The notes beneath the pieces were generated by a model, which searched no databases, had not been told where the DNA came from, and was given only the letters and a program-made list of their open reading frames with translations. A DNA stretch of 64,000 bases from an uncultured Flavobacteriales bacterium (GTDB taxonomy: Bacteria > Bacteroidota > Bacteroidia > Flavobacteriales_D > Parvicellaceae), in assembly GCA_943788755.1 (NCBI GenBank), contig CALSRM010000003.1, positions 806,001 to 870,000 of the forward strand. The letters are read 5' to 3'. Shown here in pieces: positions 8,470-18,368 of this stretch; position 1 is the first letter of the stretch, and each line of letters starts with the position of its first letter. A program made the translations under genes and the position numbers.

Positions 8470-11400
8470 GTGAAATATTTAATTATAACCCTATTTACTT
8501 GTTTTTCAGTCCTTAATATTTATTCCCAAAAGATAGATCGCTGGTATCAAGACGGGAAAGTTGTTTTTCAATTGAAACAGAGCGTAAAAAAACCGCTATC
8601 TGAATCCGGAAACGTGCAAACTCGGGCCTTTTCATTTTTGAAAGATGTTGAAGAATTGTTCGGAGTTCATCAGGTAATTCAACTGCATCCAGGTATTGAT
8701 GATAGGTTACTAAATAGAACGTATCAGGTCGAGTTCAGCAAGATTAATAAAGTAGAGGATTTTGTTAAATACCTGAAAAAGATAGATGATCTTCAGTATG
8801 CAGAGAAAAAAGAGTTGCATGAGAGTTTTCTAACACCTAACGATCAGTATTATTCTAATTCTTTTAATTCCGGGCAGTGGGGATTATTTCAAATTGATGC
8901 TCCTTTAGCCTGGGATATATCAACAGGCTCATCAGACATAGTTGTTGCGGTGACCGATAATGCAATTAATATTAGTCATCCAGATTTAGTTAATAAAATG
9001 GTGCCAGGTTGGGATGCTGTAGATAACGATAACGATCCTTCACCTTGCGGAGGTAACGATGGGTTTCATGGATCTCATGTTTCGGGAATCGTAGGTGCAG
9101 AAACGAATAATAATATAGGTGTTGCCTCAATTGGATATAATGTAAGTATTATGCCAGTAAAAATAGGAGATTGTAATACAGGATCGTTGACAAGTGGCTA
9201 CGATGGAATAATATGGGCTGCAGATAACGGTGCAGATGTAATTAATATGTCTTGGGGAGGAGGAGGCTCATCTAACTACGGACAGAATGTTTGTAGTTAT
9301 GCATGGAATCTTGGTTCGATTCTCATAGCTGCTGCAGGAAATGATGGCACAAATCAACAGTTTTATCCGGCAGCGTATGACGACGTTGTCTCAGTTGCCT
9401 CTACAACAAGTGGAGATGTTAAATCAAGTTTTTCACAATATGGAACATGGGTAAGTATTTCAGCTCCTGGTTCGAGTATTTTGAGTACGAATGAAGGAAG
9501 CTCATATCAAGTTACTCAAGGAACTTCAATGGCTTCCCCAATGGTAGCAGGTCTAGTGGGGCTTATGATTTCTCATGCGCCCTCGGCAACTCCTCAACAA
9601 GTTGTTAATTGTTTGCTTAGTTCATCTGAGAATATTGACGGTGCTAATTCAAATTATATCGGTCAGCTTGGTGAAGGAAGAATAAATGCATACCAGTCAT
9701 TGCTATGTATGAATCAATATACTTACGACTTAGATGTGGGTGTTTCATCTATACAGAATCCAATTGGTTCTATTTGTTCAGCAAGTGTTGATCCAGAAGT
9801 AGTTCTAACGAATTTTGGCGGAAACACTGTAACTTCGATTGATTTAGAATATCAAATAGACGCCGGTCCTGTCTCTACTTTCAATTGGACCGGTAATCTT
9901 ACCCAAGGGCAATCTGTTACTATTACGCTCCCAAGCCAAACACCTGCTGCAGGGGCTCATATGCTCACAGCTACTGCTTTAAATCCCAATGGAACAACAG
10001 ATCAAAATGCTGCTAACAATTCCGAGACATCGAATTTCACGATTGTAGCTAATGGTCAAATTGCTACCCTTACTATTCTTACAGATTGCTACGGCTCCGA
10101 AACCTCCTGGCAAATTGAGGAAGACGGCACTGGTGTTACTATGGCTTTAGGAGGTCCATATGAAGATGTTACCGGTGGAGTAACAAATGTTGAAGACGTT
10201 TGTTTGGCACCAGGATGTTATATTTTTACCATAAATGACTCTTATGGAGATGGTCTTTATGGCTCTCAATGGACCTGCAATGTTGATGGAGATTATTTCA
10301 TGGAGGACCAAACAGGAACTAACCTCTTTCAAATGACAGCGCAGAATGGCGATTTTGGTAGTCAAACAACCCATAATTTTTGTATTACATCTAACCTTTC
10401 TCTCGATGCAGGTTTGAGTGGTATTTCATATCCTTATGGAACCATTTGCGGCTCATCGATAGACCCGGTAGTTCAACTGAACAATTATGGAACATCAACA
10501 TTAACATCGGTTAATATAGTTTACGGTTATGGTGGTCCTAGCCAGACATTCACATGGACAGGCAGTCTGGCTCAGGGAGCGAGTGTCACAGTCAATTTAC
10601 CAAATATCTCGGTAGCGAGTGGTTCCTACACTTTTACTGCTTTTACTGATCTGCCGAATGGGTCTGCAGATCTGAACCTAGCCAATGATCAAAGTGATGT
10701 TGGATTTACTCTTTTTACAGGTTCAGAATCGCTGCCTTTCAGTGAAGATTTTGAGTCCAATAGTTTCAACACTAATTCATGGACGGTTACGAACCCTGAT
10801 AATGGATTAACCTGGGAGATTTTGGAGGTAGCTGGAAGTTCTCCTGGAGATAAGGCCGCAAAAATGGACCTTTATAATTATGGTAATGGATTTGAAAGAG
10901 ATGGAATGCAGACTCCGCCGTTAGATTTTTCTAATTACACAAACGTTAGTATGACTTTTGATCATGCCTTCAGAAGATACAATGTTAGTTCAGCAGATTC
11001 TTTGGTGCTTCTTGTGTCGACCGATTGCGGCAACTCCTTTGATCGAATTGCGGGTTATGCAGAAGATGGCACTGGATCATTGGCAACAGCATATACAAAT
11101 ACTGTAGAATTTATTCCAGTTGTTGGAGATTGGTGTACTGGAACTATCGGAGCAGATTGTTTTACAATTGATCTATCTGCCTATGATGGAGAGTCTTCTG
11201 TAGTTGTTCGCTTCGAAAGTTTCAACAATGGTATTGCTGGGAATAATTTATTCATAGATAACATAAATATTGATGGTACAGAGATGAATAATCCGCCAGT
11301 AGCGAACTATTCTACAGGTGGTAACTTGTGTTTAGGTGAAGACGTTAACTTTACAGACAATTCAACTGGTAGTCCGACTTCTTGGTCTTGGGACTTCGGA

Positions 11401-12942
11401 GATTTACTTGGAACAAGTAGTCAAGAGAACCCCACTTATAATTATTCTACAAGTGGAGTTTATACAGTAACTTTAACCACATCAAATGCATTTGGTAGTG
11501 ATACTTACGCTCAAACGATTACAGTCAATTCATTGCCGAGTGTTGTTGCAAGTGCTAGTTCAATGAATGTTTGTCTTGGAGATACTCTAGAATTATCTGC
11601 AACTGGTGCAGATTCATTCAACTGGGATAATGGATTGGGAAGTGTTACTAACATTACAGTTGTTCCTTCTTCAACAATTACTTATGAGGTTACAGGAACA
11701 GATGGTAATGGTTGTGTAAATGTTGATCAAGTTAGTATTGTTGTAAACGCTAACCCTACTGTTAGTGTAGCATCTACTGAAAGCCCTTCTTCCTGTAATG
11801 TGTCTGATGGTTCTATTACCATTGGCTCTGGAGGAATAGGAAACCTTGAATGGATAGGTCCTGTTTCAGGAAACGCTAGTAATGTGACCTTACCTTTTAC
11901 AGCTGGTGGTCTAGACCCCGGCGAGTATACCTTTTCTTTTACTGATGCCAACGGATGTGTTGCGCAAGATATCTTGGCTAATGTTATTGATGTTAACACT
12001 CCTAGCAAACCTATAATTAGTCAGGGAGATACCGTTAGTTTGTGTCCAGGACAGTCAGCTGACCTTACCTCTTCATATGCTTCGGGCAATACTTGGTCGA
12101 CTAATGAAACGGCTCAAACTATTTCTGTAAGCACCATAGGGAGTTATTCAGTATATTATTCTGATCTATCAGGATGTATTTCAGCTGAAGCTTTTATTGA
12201 GGTAATCGAGAGCTCTCCTTCTAGTATAGTTACAAATGGTAATGTTGCTATTTGTTTAGGTGATGATGTTATATTAACTGCTTCAGGAGCATCCAATTAT
12301 ACCTGGGACAATGGTGCAGGGGCCGGTGCAAGTGTAACAGTCTCCCCATCAGCTAATACCACTTATATAGTTACAGGAATTGATGCAAGCGGCTGCCAGG
12401 CTCAAGGAGAAGTTAGCTTAGTTGTTAATTCGCTTCCTGTTGTTACAACGGCTGCTGACTTTTCTATTTGTTATGGATCTACTGCTGGTTTATCAGCAAT
12501 AGGGGCGTCTTCTTATTCATGGGACAACAATGGCGGAACGGGTTCGAGTATATCGGTTTCTCCAACTGCGACAACAACATATATGGTGACAGGAACTGAT
12601 ATTAATGGCTGCTCAGATACAAATATGATAACAATAACAGTAAGCTCTCTTCCGATAGTTTCAATTACTCCATCTACTTTAGATACCCTATGTGTTAATG
12701 GGTCTGATCCAATTACATTATCGGGAACTCCATCAGGTGGCACTTTCACAGGTCCAGGCTTGTCAGGCAATGTATTTGATCCTGGTTTCGCAGGAGGTGT
12801 AGGCTCATATATAATAAACTATGTTTATACAGATGCGATTGGATGTGTCGGAACAAGTTCACTTGAAGCTACATTGGTCAGTTGTTTGTCACTTTCCGAG
12901 AATTTAGATGAAAGAATTGATACTTTCTCCGAATCCAAATAA
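8470..12942 (+). CDS. Large secreted S8 subtilisin-like protease with adhesin-type repeats (frame lost near the C-terminus)
   Basis: 1490 codons starting at a GTG that directly precedes a signal peptide (KYLIITLFTCFSVLNIYSQ). A propeptide region (about 20-130) leads to an S8 catalytic domain with Asp163 (VAVTD), His200 (HGSHVSG) and Ser353 (GTSMASP), in the correct order. Then come a CARDB-like module (about 417-525), a Cys-rich module, a second CARDB-like module (about 640-745), a jelly-roll-like module around SLPFSEDFESNSFNTNSW, a PKD domain (SWSWDFGD), and several Ig-like repeats of the form 'CLGD...L.A.GA..Y.WDNG...S..VSPS.TTTY.VTG.D..GC'. The frame ends in SLSENLDERID, but a sorting domain continues in the next frame at 12908-13141. 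A surplus base in AAAGAA (12911-12916) would rejoin them. Probably a surface or released protease. Confidence 0.9.
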   Translation: MKYLIITLFTCFSVLNIYSQKIDRWYQDGKVVFQLKQSVKKPLSESGNVQTRAFSFLKDVEELFGVHQVIQLHPGIDDRLLNRTYQVEFSKINKVEDFVKYLKKIDDLQYAEKKELHESFLTPNDQYYSNSFNSGQWGLFQIDAPLAWDISTGSSDIVVAVTDNAINISHPDLVNKMVPGWDAVDNDNDPSPCGGNDGFHGSHVSGIVGAETNNNIGVASIGYNVSIMPVKIGDCNTGSLTSGYDGIIWAADNGADVINMSWGGGGSSNYGQNVCSYAWNLGSILIAAAGNDGTNQQFYPAAYDDVVSVASTTSGDVKSSFSQYGTWVSISAPGSSILSTNEGSSYQVTQGTSMASPMVAGLVGLMISHAPSATPQQVVNCLLSSSENIDGANSNYIGQLGEGRINAYQSLLCMNQYTYDLDVGVSSIQNPIGSICSASVDPEVVLTNFGGNTVTSIDLEYQIDAGPVSTFNWTGNLTQGQSVTITLPSQTPAAGAHMLTATALNPNGTTDQNAANNSETSNFTIVANGQIATLTILTDCYGSETSWQIEEDGTGVTMALGGPYEDVTGGVTNVEDVCLAPGCYIFTINDSYGDGLYGSQWTCNVDGDYFMEDQTGTNLFQMTAQNGDFGSQTTHNFCITSNLSLDAGLSGISYPYGTICGSSIDPVVQLNNYGTSTLTSVNIVYGYGGPSQTFTWTGSLAQGASVTVNLPNISVASGSYTFTAFTDLPNGSADLNLANDQSDVGFTLFTGSESLPFSEDFESNSFNTNSWTVTNPDNGLTWEILEVAGSSPGDKAAKMDLYNYGNGFERDGMQTPPLDFSNYTNVSMTFDHAFRRYNVSSADSLVLLVSTDCGNSFDRIAGYAEDGTGSLATAYTNTVEFIPVVGDWCTGTIGADCFTIDLSAYDGESSVVVRFESFNNGIAGNNLFIDNINIDGTEMNNPPVANYSTGGNLCLGEDVNFTDNSTGSPTSWSWDFGDLLGTSSQENPTYNYSTSGVYTVTLTTSNAFGSDTYAQTITVNSLPSVVASASSMNVCLGDTLELSATGADSFNWDNGLGSVTNITVVPSSTITYEVTGTDGNGCVNVDQVSIVVNANPTVSVASTESPSSCNVSDGSITIGSGGIGNLEWIGPVSGNASNVTLPFTAGGLDPGEYTFSFTDANGCVAQDILANVIDVNTPSKPIISQGDTVSLCPGQSADLTSSYASGNTWSTNETAQTISVSTIGSYSVYYSDLSGCISAEAFIEVIESSPSSIVTNGNVAICLGDDVILTASGASNYTWDNGAGAGASVTVSPSANTTYIVTGIDASGCQAQGEVSLVVNSLPVVTTAADFSICYGSTAGLSAIGASSYSWDNNGGTGSSISVSPTATTTYMVTGTDINGCSDTNMITITVSSLPIVSITPSTLDTLCVNGSDPITLSGTPSGGTFTGPGLSGNVFDPGFAGGVGSYIINYVYTDAIGCVGTSSLEATLVSCLSLSENLDERIDTFSESK

Positions 12943-13141
12943 TGGTACTTTTAATGTGTCCGGCTTGAATGAAAACACAGGTTTCATGATTGTTGATGCA
13001 GCAGGAAGAGTTGTTCATCGAGGAGTTGTTCAAAAATCAAAAAACACCCAATTTTTATTGGATTTAGAAACAGGAGTGTACTTCTTGCAAGGAATTTCTG
13101 GAGATAAGCATACGGTTATTAAGTTTGTTGTGAATAACTGA
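12908..13141 (+). CDS. C-terminal T9SS sorting domain of the upstream subtilisin, in a shifted frame
   Basis: Reads LILSPNPNNGTFNVSG, IVDAAGRVVHRGVV, and ends GVYFLQGISGDKHTVIKFVVNN, a complete type A T9SS sorting domain. It overlaps the last codons of the 8470-12942 frame by 35 bp and is displaced by +1. Removing one A near 12911-12916 gives the continuous sequence SENLDERLILSPNPNNG. It is therefore almost certainly not a separate gene but the end of the protease, split by a sequencing error or a recent mutation. If the shift is real, the protease would be exported to the periplasm but could not cross the outer membrane by T9SS. Confidence 0.8.
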   Translation: MKELILSPNPNNGTFNVSGLNENTGFMIVDAAGRVVHRGVVQKSKNTQFLLDLETGVYFLQGISGDKHTVIKFVVNN

Positions 13142-13313
13142 AATTAGATTATTAGATTGGATTAACTATTATTTTTTGATGGGAAGAAGGTGAGAGGGTT
13201 TCGTTGTATCTCCTAATCACAATTAGGACAAATGATTTGAAGAAGATCTGATAATCCCCGTAAAGATTGAAGTTCTTCATTGTTATTAATTTTATTTTTT
13301 AAAAAAAGTAGGG

Positions 13314-13321
13314 TACATTTG
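13314..13321 (+). promoter_or_regulatory. Probable -7 promoter element (TACATTTG)
   Basis: Matches TAnnTTTG exactly and lies about 42 nt before the ATG at 13363, which supports that start over the earlier in-frame ATG at 13327. No good TTG is found at the expected -33 distance, so the promoter may be weak or regulated. Confidence 0.4.
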
Positions 13322-13362
13322 ATGTTGTGCGGTGTAGAAGTATAACAATAAAAAACATAAAT

Positions 13363-13911
13363 ATGAAAATGAAATTTTTAGGAGCCGTGGCATTAGCCGG
13401 ATTAGCAATGACATCGTGTTCGAAAGCAAAATTAGCTAGTAGTTTCGCAGATGAGATCTCTACAGAAGAGAGTCAAATAAACTTAGCAGAATCAGGTTAT
13501 GAGATTAATGTAGTGGAGCCGACTCAGTCATCAGCAGATGGCTATTATACTCAAGGAGTTATTGAGTACAGCAAGAACGGTGCCTTATTAGCCTCTGTAG
13601 ATTTTGGAAATGGAACTTCAGATTCACAAGCCTTAGCAAATGTTAATGGTGTTAGTTCAGGGATTGAATTAAAAAAGGATGAGGACTACTACAAGGGAAA
13701 AAAGTCTAAATACAAGAAGGTAATTGTACAGCCTATTATAAAATCAGATGAGTGTAATTTTATTGTTTCAGGAATAATAAAATATTACGAAGTTAAATCT
13801 GGTGACTGGTCGGCTACTGTAGATTTTGGAGATGGAACCTGCGATGACATTGCTATAAAGACCACTGATGATGGAAAGTACACATTCACAGTAAGTGAGT
13901 ATTTCAACTAA
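13363..13911 (+). CDS. Small secreted lipoprotein, unknown function
   Basis: 182 residues from the ATG at 13363. It has MKMKFLGAVALAGLAMTSC, a clear lipobox with Cys at about residue 19. The mature part contains two similar stretches: GVIEYSKNGALLASVDFGNGT at about 53-73 and GIIKYYEVKSGDWSATVDFGDGTCDD at about 138-163. This suggests a duplicated small beta domain, with a Lys-rich segment between. No family recognised. It is followed after 10 bp by a strong hairpin terminator and then by an ECF sigma factor gene, so it is likely its own transcription unit. It may be a regulon member or an accessory of the TonB receptor downstream, but that is only positional. Confidence 0.7.
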   Translation: MKMKFLGAVALAGLAMTSCSKAKLASSFADEISTEESQINLAESGYEINVVEPTQSSADGYYTQGVIEYSKNGALLASVDFGNGTSDSQALANVNGVSSGIELKKDEDYYKGKKSKYKKVIVQPIIKSDECNFIVSGIIKYYEVKSGDWSATVDFGDGTCDDIAIKTTDDGKYTFTVSEYFN

Positions 13912-13921
13912 TTAAATTATC

Positions 13922-13948
13922 AGCAGCACCATCAAGGGTGCTGCTTTT
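13922..13948 (+). terminator. Rho-independent terminator
   Basis: AGCAGCACC (13922-13930) pairs with GGTGCTGCT (13937-13945) around a 6-nt loop, followed by TTT. It sits just after the small lipoprotein gene and only 13 bp before the sigma factor start, so it could also act as an attenuator. Confidence 0.75.
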
Positions 13949-13960
13949 ATACTTTCCGCC

Positions 13961-14452
13961 TTGACAAAAGATCAATTCAACAGCTGTTTCAATAAATTTT
14001 TTGACCCAATAAGAAGCTTTATTTATTTCCGCTGCGGGGATCAGGAAGTGGCTACGGATATTGCCCAAGATTCCTTTATGAAAATCTGGGAAAAGAACCT
14101 CGAATACAACGAAAATCAGATTAAAGGATTATTGTACAAGATTTCCAAGGAATTATGGATATCGCAATACCGTAAACTTGATTCTGCAAGAAAATTTGAA
14201 TTAAACTTGACATACGAAGAAGAAAGTATTACTCCAGAGGATCTTTTGGAGTATGACGAATTAAGAGTTAAATATGAAGAAGTTTTATCCATTCTTCCGG
14301 AAAACCAAAGAGAAGTGTTTTTAATGAGTAGAATGGAAGACTTGACTTATAAAGAAATAGCCGATCGTTTAGATATTAGTGTAAAGGCCATAGAAAAGAG
14401 AATGAGTTTAGCATTGCGCACTCTTCGTAAAGAATTGAAATATGGAAAATAA
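13961..14452 (+). CDS. ECF RNA polymerase sigma factor (FecI-type)
   Basis: 163 residues, starting at a TTG. Region 2 (about 5-70) has FIYFRCGDQEVATDIAQDSFMKIWEK, the core-binding and -10 recognition helix. Region 4 (about 105-160) has LPENQREVFLMSRMEDLTYKEIADRLDISVKAIEKRMSLA, a helix-turn-helix for the -35 region (cited here in parts: LTYKEIADRL is the recognition motif). The next gene, a FecR anti-sigma factor, overlaps its end by 11 bp, and a TonB receptor follows. This is the standard cell-surface signalling unit of Bacteroidota, in which a ligand at the receptor releases the sigma factor through FecR. The TTG start is kept because no ATG lies in frame before region 2. Confidence 0.9.
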   Translation: MTKDQFNSCFNKFFDPIRSFIYFRCGDQEVATDIAQDSFMKIWEKNLEYNENQIKGLLYKISKELWISQYRKLDSARKFELNLTYEEESITPEDLLEYDELRVKYEEVLSILPENQREVFLMSRMEDLTYKEIADRLDISVKAIEKRMSLALRTLRKELKYGK

Positions 14453-15323
14453 AAACTTACATAACGAATTTTATGAAGAAAAGGAGAAAGACTTTTTTTC
14501 TAAAGTAAAGGTTGGTTTCTCCAAAAGCAAGGAAGATGTTTGGAGTAAAATGGAGGTTAAGTTAAACAATACAACTGAAGTTGAATCAAAGCAATTAAGA
14601 AAACAAACGAAAGTGATTTCTGTTAATTGGAAACGTTATTCAATCGCGGCATCAATTGCAATATTGTTTGGATTAGTGGGATTTATGAAATTTTACACCG
14701 TTGAATTTAATTCTGTTAATGGAGGTACACTATCCTTAATATTGCCAGACAATTCTAAGGTTCTTTTAAATGGTGAAAGTTCAATCCAATATAATCCATA
14801 CTGGTGGAGTTTTAATCGTCAGTTAAGTTTTGAAGGAGAAGCATTTTTTGAAGTAGAAAAAGGAAGTGAATTCACTGTTTTTTCTAAAAATGGTACCACA
14901 CAGGTTTTAGGCACCTCATTTAATATCTTGGCAGAAGATGGTATTTATGAAGTTTTTTGTAAAACAGGTAAGGTGAAGGTATCAGGAGGTATTGACTTCA
15001 AAGTTATCTTTCCAGGCACATTGGCAGTGTTGTCGTCAACCGGTAAAATTGAGATTTCTGAAGATGTTAAGGGAGAGGAAATATTGGCATGGAGAACGAA
15101 TGAGTTTATTTTCAATACAACTCCTTTGAGAAAAGTAATCCGTGAATTAGAAAGACATTATAACGTTACAATTATAGCTTCTAATTTGAATTTGAAAGAA
15201 ATGCGGTTTAGTGGGTCATTGAGCAGAGAAGCTTCTCTAACTGAAGTTTTGGAATCCGTTTGTTTTAGTTTTAATTTGCATATAGAAAAATCAGGTGACA
15301 ATATCTATACGGTTTCAGATTAG
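14442..15323 (+). CDS. FecR-family anti-sigma factor (with DUF4974)
   Basis: 293 residues. The N-terminal cytoplasmic part (about 1-65) is charged and contains FSKSKEDVWSKMEVKL, of the kind that binds the sigma factor. One membrane helix follows at about 68-84 (YSIAASIAILFGLVGFMKF). The periplasmic FecR domain (about 90-195) has LSLILPDNSKVLLNGESSI and REL-like FEGEAFFEVEKGS motifs. The C-terminal DUF4974 (about 215-290) has TPLRKVIRELERHYNVTI and FSGSLSREASLTEVLESV. It overlaps the sigma gene and abuts the receptor gene (TAG/GTG overlap of 1 bp), which fixes the operon. It should hold the sigma factor inactive until signalled. Confidence 0.92.
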   Translation: MENKNLHNEFYEEKEKDFFSKVKVGFSKSKEDVWSKMEVKLNNTTEVESKQLRKQTKVISVNWKRYSIAASIAILFGLVGFMKFYTVEFNSVNGGTLSLILPDNSKVLLNGESSIQYNPYWWSFNRQLSFEGEAFFEVEKGSEFTVFSKNGTTQVLGTSFNILAEDGIYEVFCKTGKVKVSGGIDFKVIFPGTLAVLSSTGKIEISEDVKGEEILAWRTNEFIFNTTPLRKVIRELERHYNVTIIASNLNLKEMRFSGSLSREASLTEVLESVCFSFNLHIEKSGDNIYTVSD

Positions 15324-17773
15324 TGAGGATTAAACATAACATCATAGTCCTTTGGTTGGGGGTTTTGTGCAATACAATAATTGGACAGGAGGTAAAATTA
15401 ACCTATCAGAACCTTTCTTTAAATGACGTCTTATTAAATTTAAGTGAGCAATATGATACACAAGTTTCAATTAATGCATCTGCAGCTAATAATTGCCTAA
15501 TAACAATTGATAAAGCCTTTGAGAATCTCTCTGAGGCTTTTTTGTATTTGGCAAATCATTGTAAGCTAGAAGTTCGGAAATTAGGAGGTGTTTATTCGTT
15601 TCGAGAGGTTTCATCTGCTGTCGAAGATTCGATTATACCAAGAAAGAAGAATGTGTATTTGTTTCAGGGAGTTGTAACAGATGTGAGCACTTCAGAACCA
15701 TTGCCTTTCGCCACATTGAAAATAGGAAGTCAAATATTGACCAGTAATGAGAATGGGTATTTTAGTTATAAATCGAACCAATCAAAACAAACAATTCGGC
15801 TGAAATATTTAGGGTATTATGAAAAGGATACAGCGCTAAATTTTGGAAGTGATTTGAAGATACTACTCCAGAGTTCAGTAATGAAATTAAAAGAGGTTGA
15901 AGTTAATTATAAACCTGTTTATTATGCGAGTACAGGTGGTGCTGTTGGAGAAATACAATTGAATGATATTGCATCTAATTTAGTGCCCGGTAACGGTAGC
16001 AACTTAATATTTAACACATTACGATTGTATCCTGGGGTTTCTGCTTCAGGCGAGTCAACTTCGGATTACATTATTTGGGGATCATATCCTGGTGAAAATA
16101 ATATTGTATTTGACGGAGTAACCTTATTTCACAGTCGAGGAATTAATGATGGAATAGGACGTGTAAACCCATTAATAATTAAAAATATTGAGGTTTATAA
16201 AGGCGCGTACAATGTGGATGTGGCAGACGGTGTAGGTGGTGCGGTACATATTAATGGAAAAAAAGGAAGTATTGACACTGCACAATTAGAACTTTCCGTA
16301 AACAATCAAATTACGGGGGTTTATACCAACCTTCCTTTCAAAAAGTTATCGTCTAATCTTCAGATTGCTGGACGATACTCATATTACCAATTAATGGAGG
16401 ATTTGTTAAAAACGAAAAGTAATGATAAATATTTTTATCCGAAATACAACTTTGGCGATTATAACATAAAACTCAATACACATTTTAATAATAACGATCA
16501 ACTACAGTTTAGCCTTCTCGGAAGTTCAGACAACTATTATGAATCTTTAGTCAAAGAAAAAGACGGATATTTTCAAGAGTTAAAGATAAGCTCAAAGCAA
16601 ACAGGAGGGGCATTTCGGTATAATAGAATGTGGAAGAAAGGGGGGATAACTTCTTTTCAATTGTCTAATAGTTTCTATACTACGGAATACACGTCTGAAA
16701 GTGAATTTCCTACATTTTTTGGTAGTTTATCTTCGGACAGTGTAAATAATTTTATCACCAAGAGTGCTCTACAAATGACCCATCAATTTCCTGTGTCTAA
16801 ATGGTATAATATGTTAACGGGCCTTGCGTACATTCAAAATGACTATCAACTTTCTATAAAGAATGACAGTGTGTTTTTAAACCAAGCTGATAATAGTTTA
16901 GAGCGTTGGTCTTCTTTTGTGAAAAATAACTTTCAATTAGGCCGGCTAACGCTCCAGCCAGGATTGAAATTAGACGTTGAATTATCAGGGTTACAACCTT
17001 TTCTACAACCTAGAATTAATGGTAAATATAACTTAAATCAATATTGGAATGTTAAGTTTGGTTCTGGGGTGTATCGTCAATATATTTCAAAATCATTGCT
17101 GACAGACAACTTTGGTCAGCGGACTTTTTTCTGGCAGACGAACAACAGTGTAACCGCTCCATCCACCAATGGAATTCATAATGCCTTGTCCATTTCGTAT
17201 GGGTCTAATGCCCTTGAATTAACCATAGAAGGGTTTTTTAAAACCACATCGAATATCAATAGGTATTTTATGATTGATAGTCTAAGTGGATTGTTTCATT
17301 CGGTAGGCGAATCTAAATCTTACGGAATAGACTTATTATTAAAAAGAAAATTTAGAACACATGAATTACTTTTGGCGTATTCACTTGGGAAAGTTGAAGA
17401 GAGGTTTGAACAAAACTCTAATCAGGATTTTACGCATGCTCCTCAAGATCAAAGACATGAAATAAAATTAAATCTCCTTTTTCGCTTCAATAAACTTAAA
17501 CTTTCTCTTAATCAAGTATACGGTTCTGGATTTAATAATGGTGCGGAGGGACTCTATTTTAAAGGAAGAGAACCTTACTCTCGTTTCGATTTAGGGATGG
17601 AATATGACCTTGTCTCTCGTAAAGTTGATATTGATTTAGGAGTTTCAGTACTCAACCTTTTTAGCGCACAAAACGTTAGATTAAATCAGTTTTCAAGTTT
17701 TCCTGATGGCTCAATTACTTATGTATCGGGGGTTCCGTTTACGCCAAGTTTAAATTTATTGGTTCGGTTTTAA
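15323..17773 (+). CDS. TonB-dependent receptor with N-terminal STN signalling domain
   Basis: 816 residues from a GTG overlapping the FecR stop codon. A signal peptide (ends NTIIGQ) is followed by a secretin/TonB short N-terminal (STN) domain at about 23-95, needed to talk to FecR. Next are a carboxypeptidase-regulatory-like domain (about 112-190, 'FQGVVTDVSTSEPLPFATLKI'-type start), a plug domain (about 225-310; VFDGVTLFH, IEVYKGAYNVDVADGVGGAVHI) and a 22-strand-type barrel ending in PFTPSLNLLVRF, a terminal aromatic strand. The FecI-FecR-STN receptor order implies substrate-induced expression. The substrate (siderophore, vitamin or glycan) cannot be read from the sequence; there is no SusD partner, which argues against a glycan. 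Confidence 0.9.
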   Translation: MRIKHNIIVLWLGVLCNTIIGQEVKLTYQNLSLNDVLLNLSEQYDTQVSINASAANNCLITIDKAFENLSEAFLYLANHCKLEVRKLGGVYSFREVSSAVEDSIIPRKKNVYLFQGVVTDVSTSEPLPFATLKIGSQILTSNENGYFSYKSNQSKQTIRLKYLGYYEKDTALNFGSDLKILLQSSVMKLKEVEVNYKPVYYASTGGAVGEIQLNDIASNLVPGNGSNLIFNTLRLYPGVSASGESTSDYIIWGSYPGENNIVFDGVTLFHSRGINDGIGRVNPLIIKNIEVYKGAYNVDVADGVGGAVHINGKKGSIDTAQLELSVNNQITGVYTNLPFKKLSSNLQIAGRYSYYQLMEDLLKTKSNDKYFYPKYNFGDYNIKLNTHFNNNDQLQFSLLGSSDNYYESLVKEKDGYFQELKISSKQTGGAFRYNRMWKKGGITSFQLSNSFYTTEYTSESEFPTFFGSLSSDSVNNFITKSALQMTHQFPVSKWYNMLTGLAYIQNDYQLSIKNDSVFLNQADNSLERWSSFVKNNFQLGRLTLQPGLKLDVELSGLQPFLQPRINGKYNLNQYWNVKFGSGVYRQYISKSLLTDNFGQRTFFWQTNNSVTAPSTNGIHNALSISYGSNALELTIEGFFKTTSNINRYFMIDSLSGLFHSVGESKSYGIDLLLKRKFRTHELLLAYSLGKVEERFEQNSNQDFTHAPQDQRHEIKLNLLFRFNKLKLSLNQVYGSGFNNGAEGLYFKGREPYSRFDLGMEYDLVSRKVDIDLGVSVLNLFSAQNVRLNQFSSFPDGSITYVSGVPFTPSLNLLVRF

Positions 17774-17865
17774 TCGTTGTATTATCGAGACAATACGTAA
17801 GTCGCAAATAGCTATTTACTTTAGCTTTTGTTGTAAACCGTTTTTAATTGTAAATGTTGATTTAA

Positions 17866-18057
17866 TTACTTCAAAGCATATCCTAACTCTATTCCGAGAC
17901 CATGTATGCCTACTTTAGCTCTAAAAATAAATCCTCCGTTACTTTTTTGATACCGATATCCTAAATCAAAATGAGGAAGTGGCCTAAACTCAGAGTTGCT
18001 GTAAAAACCTAGAAAAGCTCCTCCACCAATCTCAATATGATTGGGGTTAGGGAGCAA
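17866..18057 (-). pseudogene. C-terminal fragment of an outer-membrane barrel protein
   Basis: 63 codons ending in FIFRAKVGIHGLGIELGYALK, the pattern of a terminal beta-hairpin of a small barrel. The beginning LLPNPNHIEIGGGAFLGFYS looks like the middle of such a protein. The frame stays open upstream for about 15 more codons but shows no signal peptide or convincing start. An opposite-strand frame of different character begins at the same place. I read this as the 3' end of a truncated gene at a rearrangement junction. Confidence 0.4.
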
Positions 18058-18354
18058 ATCATGGATTACGATGGTGGCAATAGAGAAACTATAACTGAAA
18101 GAGTAGGTACATTTGAAGATGTTACATCAAAGCTAGAAAAAGCACCCTACGTTACTGAGTGGGATGATGCTAAAGCTCTTCAGGACAAGAAGAAGAAACC
18201 TAAATTCCAAAAGTCTACATCCGAAGACATTGAAAATACTAAAGACTACATATCTCAAATTAATGACTCAGGGTTCTTGAATGAAATTACTTCACAAGAG
18301 ATTCTTAAGAAATACATTGTTAGGTTTTTGTTATTTCTTTTTCCTTACTGCTGA
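18037..18354 (+). CDS. Short charged ORF, possible gene fragment
   Basis: 105 codons, of which the last about 90 (from MDYDGGNRETITERVG) look coding: strongly charged, Lys/Asp/Glu-rich and presumably helical (KKKKPKFQKSTSEDIENTKDY). The last ten residues are hydrophobic and may be out of the original frame. No Shine-Dalgarno-like sequence is clear. It lies between a barrel fragment on the other strand and a large hairpin repeat. I do not recognise the family. A fragment of a larger cytoplasmic protein is as likely as a small gene. Confidence 0.35.
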   Translation: MIGVREQIMDYDGGNRETITERVGTFEDVTSKLEKAPYVTEWDDAKALQDKKKKPKFQKSTSEDIENTKDYISQINDSGFLNEITSQEILKKYIVRFLLFLFPYC

Positions 18355-18368
18355 TAGCGTTGGCAAGA